In this document: piece by piece, positions 15,901 through 17,286 of the stretch
How positions within the stretch are numbered: the first letter of the stretch is position 1
How the letters are laid out: each line of letters starts with the position of its first letter
Assembly (NCBI GenBank): GCA_902803035.1
Contig: CADCON010000156.1
Span: 1 to 17,286 of the forward strand
Direction of reading: 5' to 3'
DNA length: 17,286 bases
Origin: an uncultured Ruminococcus sp.
GTDB taxonomy: Bacteria; Bacillota; Clostridia; Oscillospirales; Acutalibacteraceae
Notes under the pieces: model-generated
The model's input: the letters and a program-made list of their open reading frames with translations, nothing else
What the model was told of the DNA's origin: nothing
Databases searched by the model: none
Position numbers and translations under genes: made by a program

Positions 15901-15930
15901 TCTCTACCTCAAGCCTTCTTTGGTTTACTT

Positions 15931-15957
15931 TAGTATGCTACTATGATAACACGTTAT
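15931..15957 (-). promoter_or_regulatory. Two small palindromes in the hisZ promoter
   Basis: TAGTA-TGC-TACTA (15931-15943) lies at the predicted transcription start, and ATAAC-AC-GTTAT (15946-15957) overlaps the -10/-35 spacer. Both are placed as operators would be. A TrpR-like YerC/HisR repressor is known to control his genes in some Firmicutes, but I cannot confirm that either site matches its motif. Confidence 0.4.
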
Positions 15958-15971
15958 AAAGATAAAGTCAA
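15943..15971 (-). promoter_or_regulatory. Sigma-A promoter of the his operon
   Basis: On the minus strand -35 is TTGACT (15971-15966) and -10 is TATCAT (15948-15943) with a 17-nt spacer. The predicted start near 15936 gives a leader of about 35 nt, too short for a T-box or leader-peptide attenuator. Confidence 0.7.
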
Positions 15972-15988
15972 TCGCTCTCTCCGACGGC

Positions 15989-16022
15989 GGAATGAATTCG
16001 GCAACCGTGACAAAATCATTCC
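15989..16022. repeat. Inverted repeat between polC and the his promoter
   Basis: GGAATGA (15989-15995) and TCATTCC (16016-16022) form 7-bp arms around a 20-nt centre. No T-run follows on the minus strand, so it is a poor intrinsic terminator for polC. Role unknown. Confidence 0.3.
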
Positions 16023-16074
16023 CCCGCTGCGGCCGCCGTTATTCAGTTTCCCGAAAAATCCGCCCGCCGCCTCA

Positions 16075-17286
16075 TCAGAAGTCGAACAGACTGACCTGGT
16101 TGCTCTCCGCCATGCCCGATAGAACGCCCGCGTTTTCCAGAATTTCCATCACGCTCTTGGATACGCCGGAACGCATCTGCACGTCGCTCTTGGACATGAA
16201 GCGGTAGCCGTCCGCTCTCGCTTCCACCAGACTCAATGCCGCCGCTTCGCCCAGCCCCTTCAGCGTGGTGAACGGAAGGCGTATCTGCTTGCCCTCCATG
16301 AGGAATTTCTTCGCGTCGCTGTGGTAGAGATCCACCGGCAGGAACACCACGCCGCGCTCCCTCGCTTCGTTGAGAATCTGCATGGTCGCCAGCTTGTTCT
16401 GCTCCTTCGCCGTCGCGCCCTTGCCCTTGGCGTCGATCTCTCTGATCACCGCCTTCACGCCTTCTAAGGGCGCCGTCGCCAGCTCCGCGTCGAATTCGTC
16501 CGCGCGCACCGTGAAGTACGCCGCGTAATATTCCTCCGGCGTATGCACCTTGTACCAGCCCAGCCGGAGCGTGGCAATCATATACGCCGCCGCGTGCGCC
16601 TTGGGGAACATATATTTGATCTTGAAGCAGGAATCGATGTACCATTGCGGCACGCCGTTGTCCTTCATGGTCTGGACGTGCTCCTCGGTGAGCAGCTTCC
16701 TGGCGTTGCCCTTCCGCACGATCTCCATGATCTTGAAGGACATCTGGTTCGGAACGCCCTTGGCAATCAGATAGGTCATGATGCTGTCGCGTGTTCCGAT
16801 GACCTCGGAAATGGTGCAGGTGCCGCTCTTGATCAGCTCCTGCGCGTTGCCCAGATAAACGTCCGTGCCGTGGGACAGTCCCGCGATCTGCAGCAGGTCG
16901 GAGAAGGTCTTGGGCTGCGTGTCGATCAGCATTTGCCGGACGAAATTGGTTCCCACCTCCGGCAGCGAGAAGGTGCCGGTCTTGCTCATGCATTGCTCCT
17001 CGGTAATGCCCAGCGCCTCGGTCGAGGTGAAGAGGCTCATCACCTGCGGGTCGCTCATGGTGATGCCGGAAATCGGCACCCCTGTGTATTCTTCCAGGTA
17101 TTTATAGATGGTCGGCACATCGTGTCCCAGCTCGTCGAGCTTGAGAATCGTGTCGTGGATGGAATGGAAGTCGAAGTGGGTGGTGATGGTGTCCGAATCC
17201 TTCTTGTCCGCGGGATGCTGCACCGGGCAGAAATCCTCGATTTCCTTGTCCCTCGGCACAACCACCATGCCGCCCGGATGCTGCCC
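16075..17286 (-). CDS. polC: DNA polymerase III alpha subunit, PolC type (C-terminal part)
   Basis: The frame is open to the right edge (GQHPGG precedes MVVVPRD), so only the last 403 residues are present. PolC is the replicative polymerase of low-GC Gram-positives. The segment shows the expected blocks: PGGMVVVPRDKEIEDFCPVQHPADK, then THFDFHSIHDTILKLDELGHD, the helical stretch with GLSHGTDVYLGNAQEL, FKIKYMFPKAHAAAYMIATLRLGWYKVHTPEEYYAAYF, and a helix-hairpin-helix-like IRLPFTTLKGLGEAAALSLVEAR. It ends NQVSLFDF, a QxxLF sliding-clamp-binding motif at the extreme C-terminus. It is a housekeeping gene unrelated to the downstream his operon, which starts from its own promoter 174 bp away. Confidence 0.95.
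   Translation of the reverse strand, partial: GQHPGGMVVVPRDKEIEDFCPVQHPADKKDSDTITTHFDFHSIHDTILKLDELGHDVPTIYKYLEEYTGVPISGITMSDPQVMSLFTSTEALGITEEQCMSKTGTFSLPEVGTNFVRQMLIDTQPKTFSDLLQIAGLSHGTDVYLGNAQELIKSGTCTISEVIGTRDSIMTYLIAKGVPNQMSFKIMEIVRKGNARKLLTEEHVQTMKDNGVPQWYIDSCFKIKYMFPKAHAAAYMIATLRLGWYKVHTPEEYYAAYFTVRADEFDAELATAPLEGVKAVIREIDAKGKGATAKEQNKLATMQILNEARERGVVFLPVDLYHSDAKKFLMEGKQIRLPFTTLKGLGEAAALSLVEARADGYRFMSKSDVQMRSGVSKSVMEILENAGVLSGMAESNQVSLFDF

Noticed and set aside
15901..16074. T-box or leader-peptide attenuator upstream of hisZ
   Set aside because: The promoter is too close to the start codon, leaving about 35 nt of leader, and no specifier or T-box consensus or His-rich leader peptide is visible.
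16023..16074. Intrinsic terminator just after polC
   Set aside because: GC-rich sequence and a short T-run are present, but I see no clean hairpin directly followed by T residues on the minus strand.

Overview
The window looks like chromosomal DNA of a Gram-positive, Clostridia-type anaerobe, most likely an uncultured gut member of the Oscillospirales. This is inferred from a PolC-type replicative polymerase, short-form HisG paired with HisZ, a fibro-slime/Cna-B surface protein, a DIP1984-family gene and consensus sigma-A promoters. All genes I can support lie on the minus strand, so the window is best read from high to low coordinates. The long plus-strand open frames are shadows of GC-rich coding DNA.

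Layout, in reading order: (1) the C-terminal ~400 codons of polC (17286-16075). (2) A 174-bp gap with a good sigma-A promoter and two small palindromes. (3) A long histidine-biosynthesis cluster: hisZ, hisG, a GNAT acetyltransferase, an uncharacterised lipoprotein, a DIP1984-family protein, hisD, hisC, hisB, a small antitoxin-like gene, a zeta-toxin-like ATPase, a hisA-hisI gene fusion and hisE. It ends in a hairpin terminator at 6032-5991. (4) An AT-rich gap of about 470 bp with a near-perfect promoter and an inverted repeat beside the ribosome-binding site. (5) A giant secreted surface protein of at least 1863 residues (5589 to beyond position 1), with a fibro-slime domain, an InlB-type repeat, an acidic Pro/Thr linker and Cna-B-like modules.

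The his genes cover ATP phosphoribosyltransferase (HisZ+HisG), HisE, HisI, HisA, HisB (dehydratase only), HisC and HisD. The two imidazole-glycerol-phosphate synthase genes, hisH and hisF, are absent, as is a histidinol phosphatase. In the common order ...B-H-A-F-I-E, the hisH slot holds a toxin/antitoxin-like pair and the hisF slot has collapsed into an in-frame HisA-HisI fusion. Either step 5 is encoded elsewhere or the pathway is incomplete.

The cluster is also interrupted by two repeat-bearing segments. A ~200-bp MITE-like inverted-repeat element lies between hisZ and hisG, bounded by four-copy arrays of a 7-bp unit. A second four-copy 7-bp array lies just upstream of hisD. Both arrays next to a gene end 7-8 bp upstream of its Shine-Dalgarno sequence. 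Nothing here is a CRISPR array, rRNA or tRNA that I can see.
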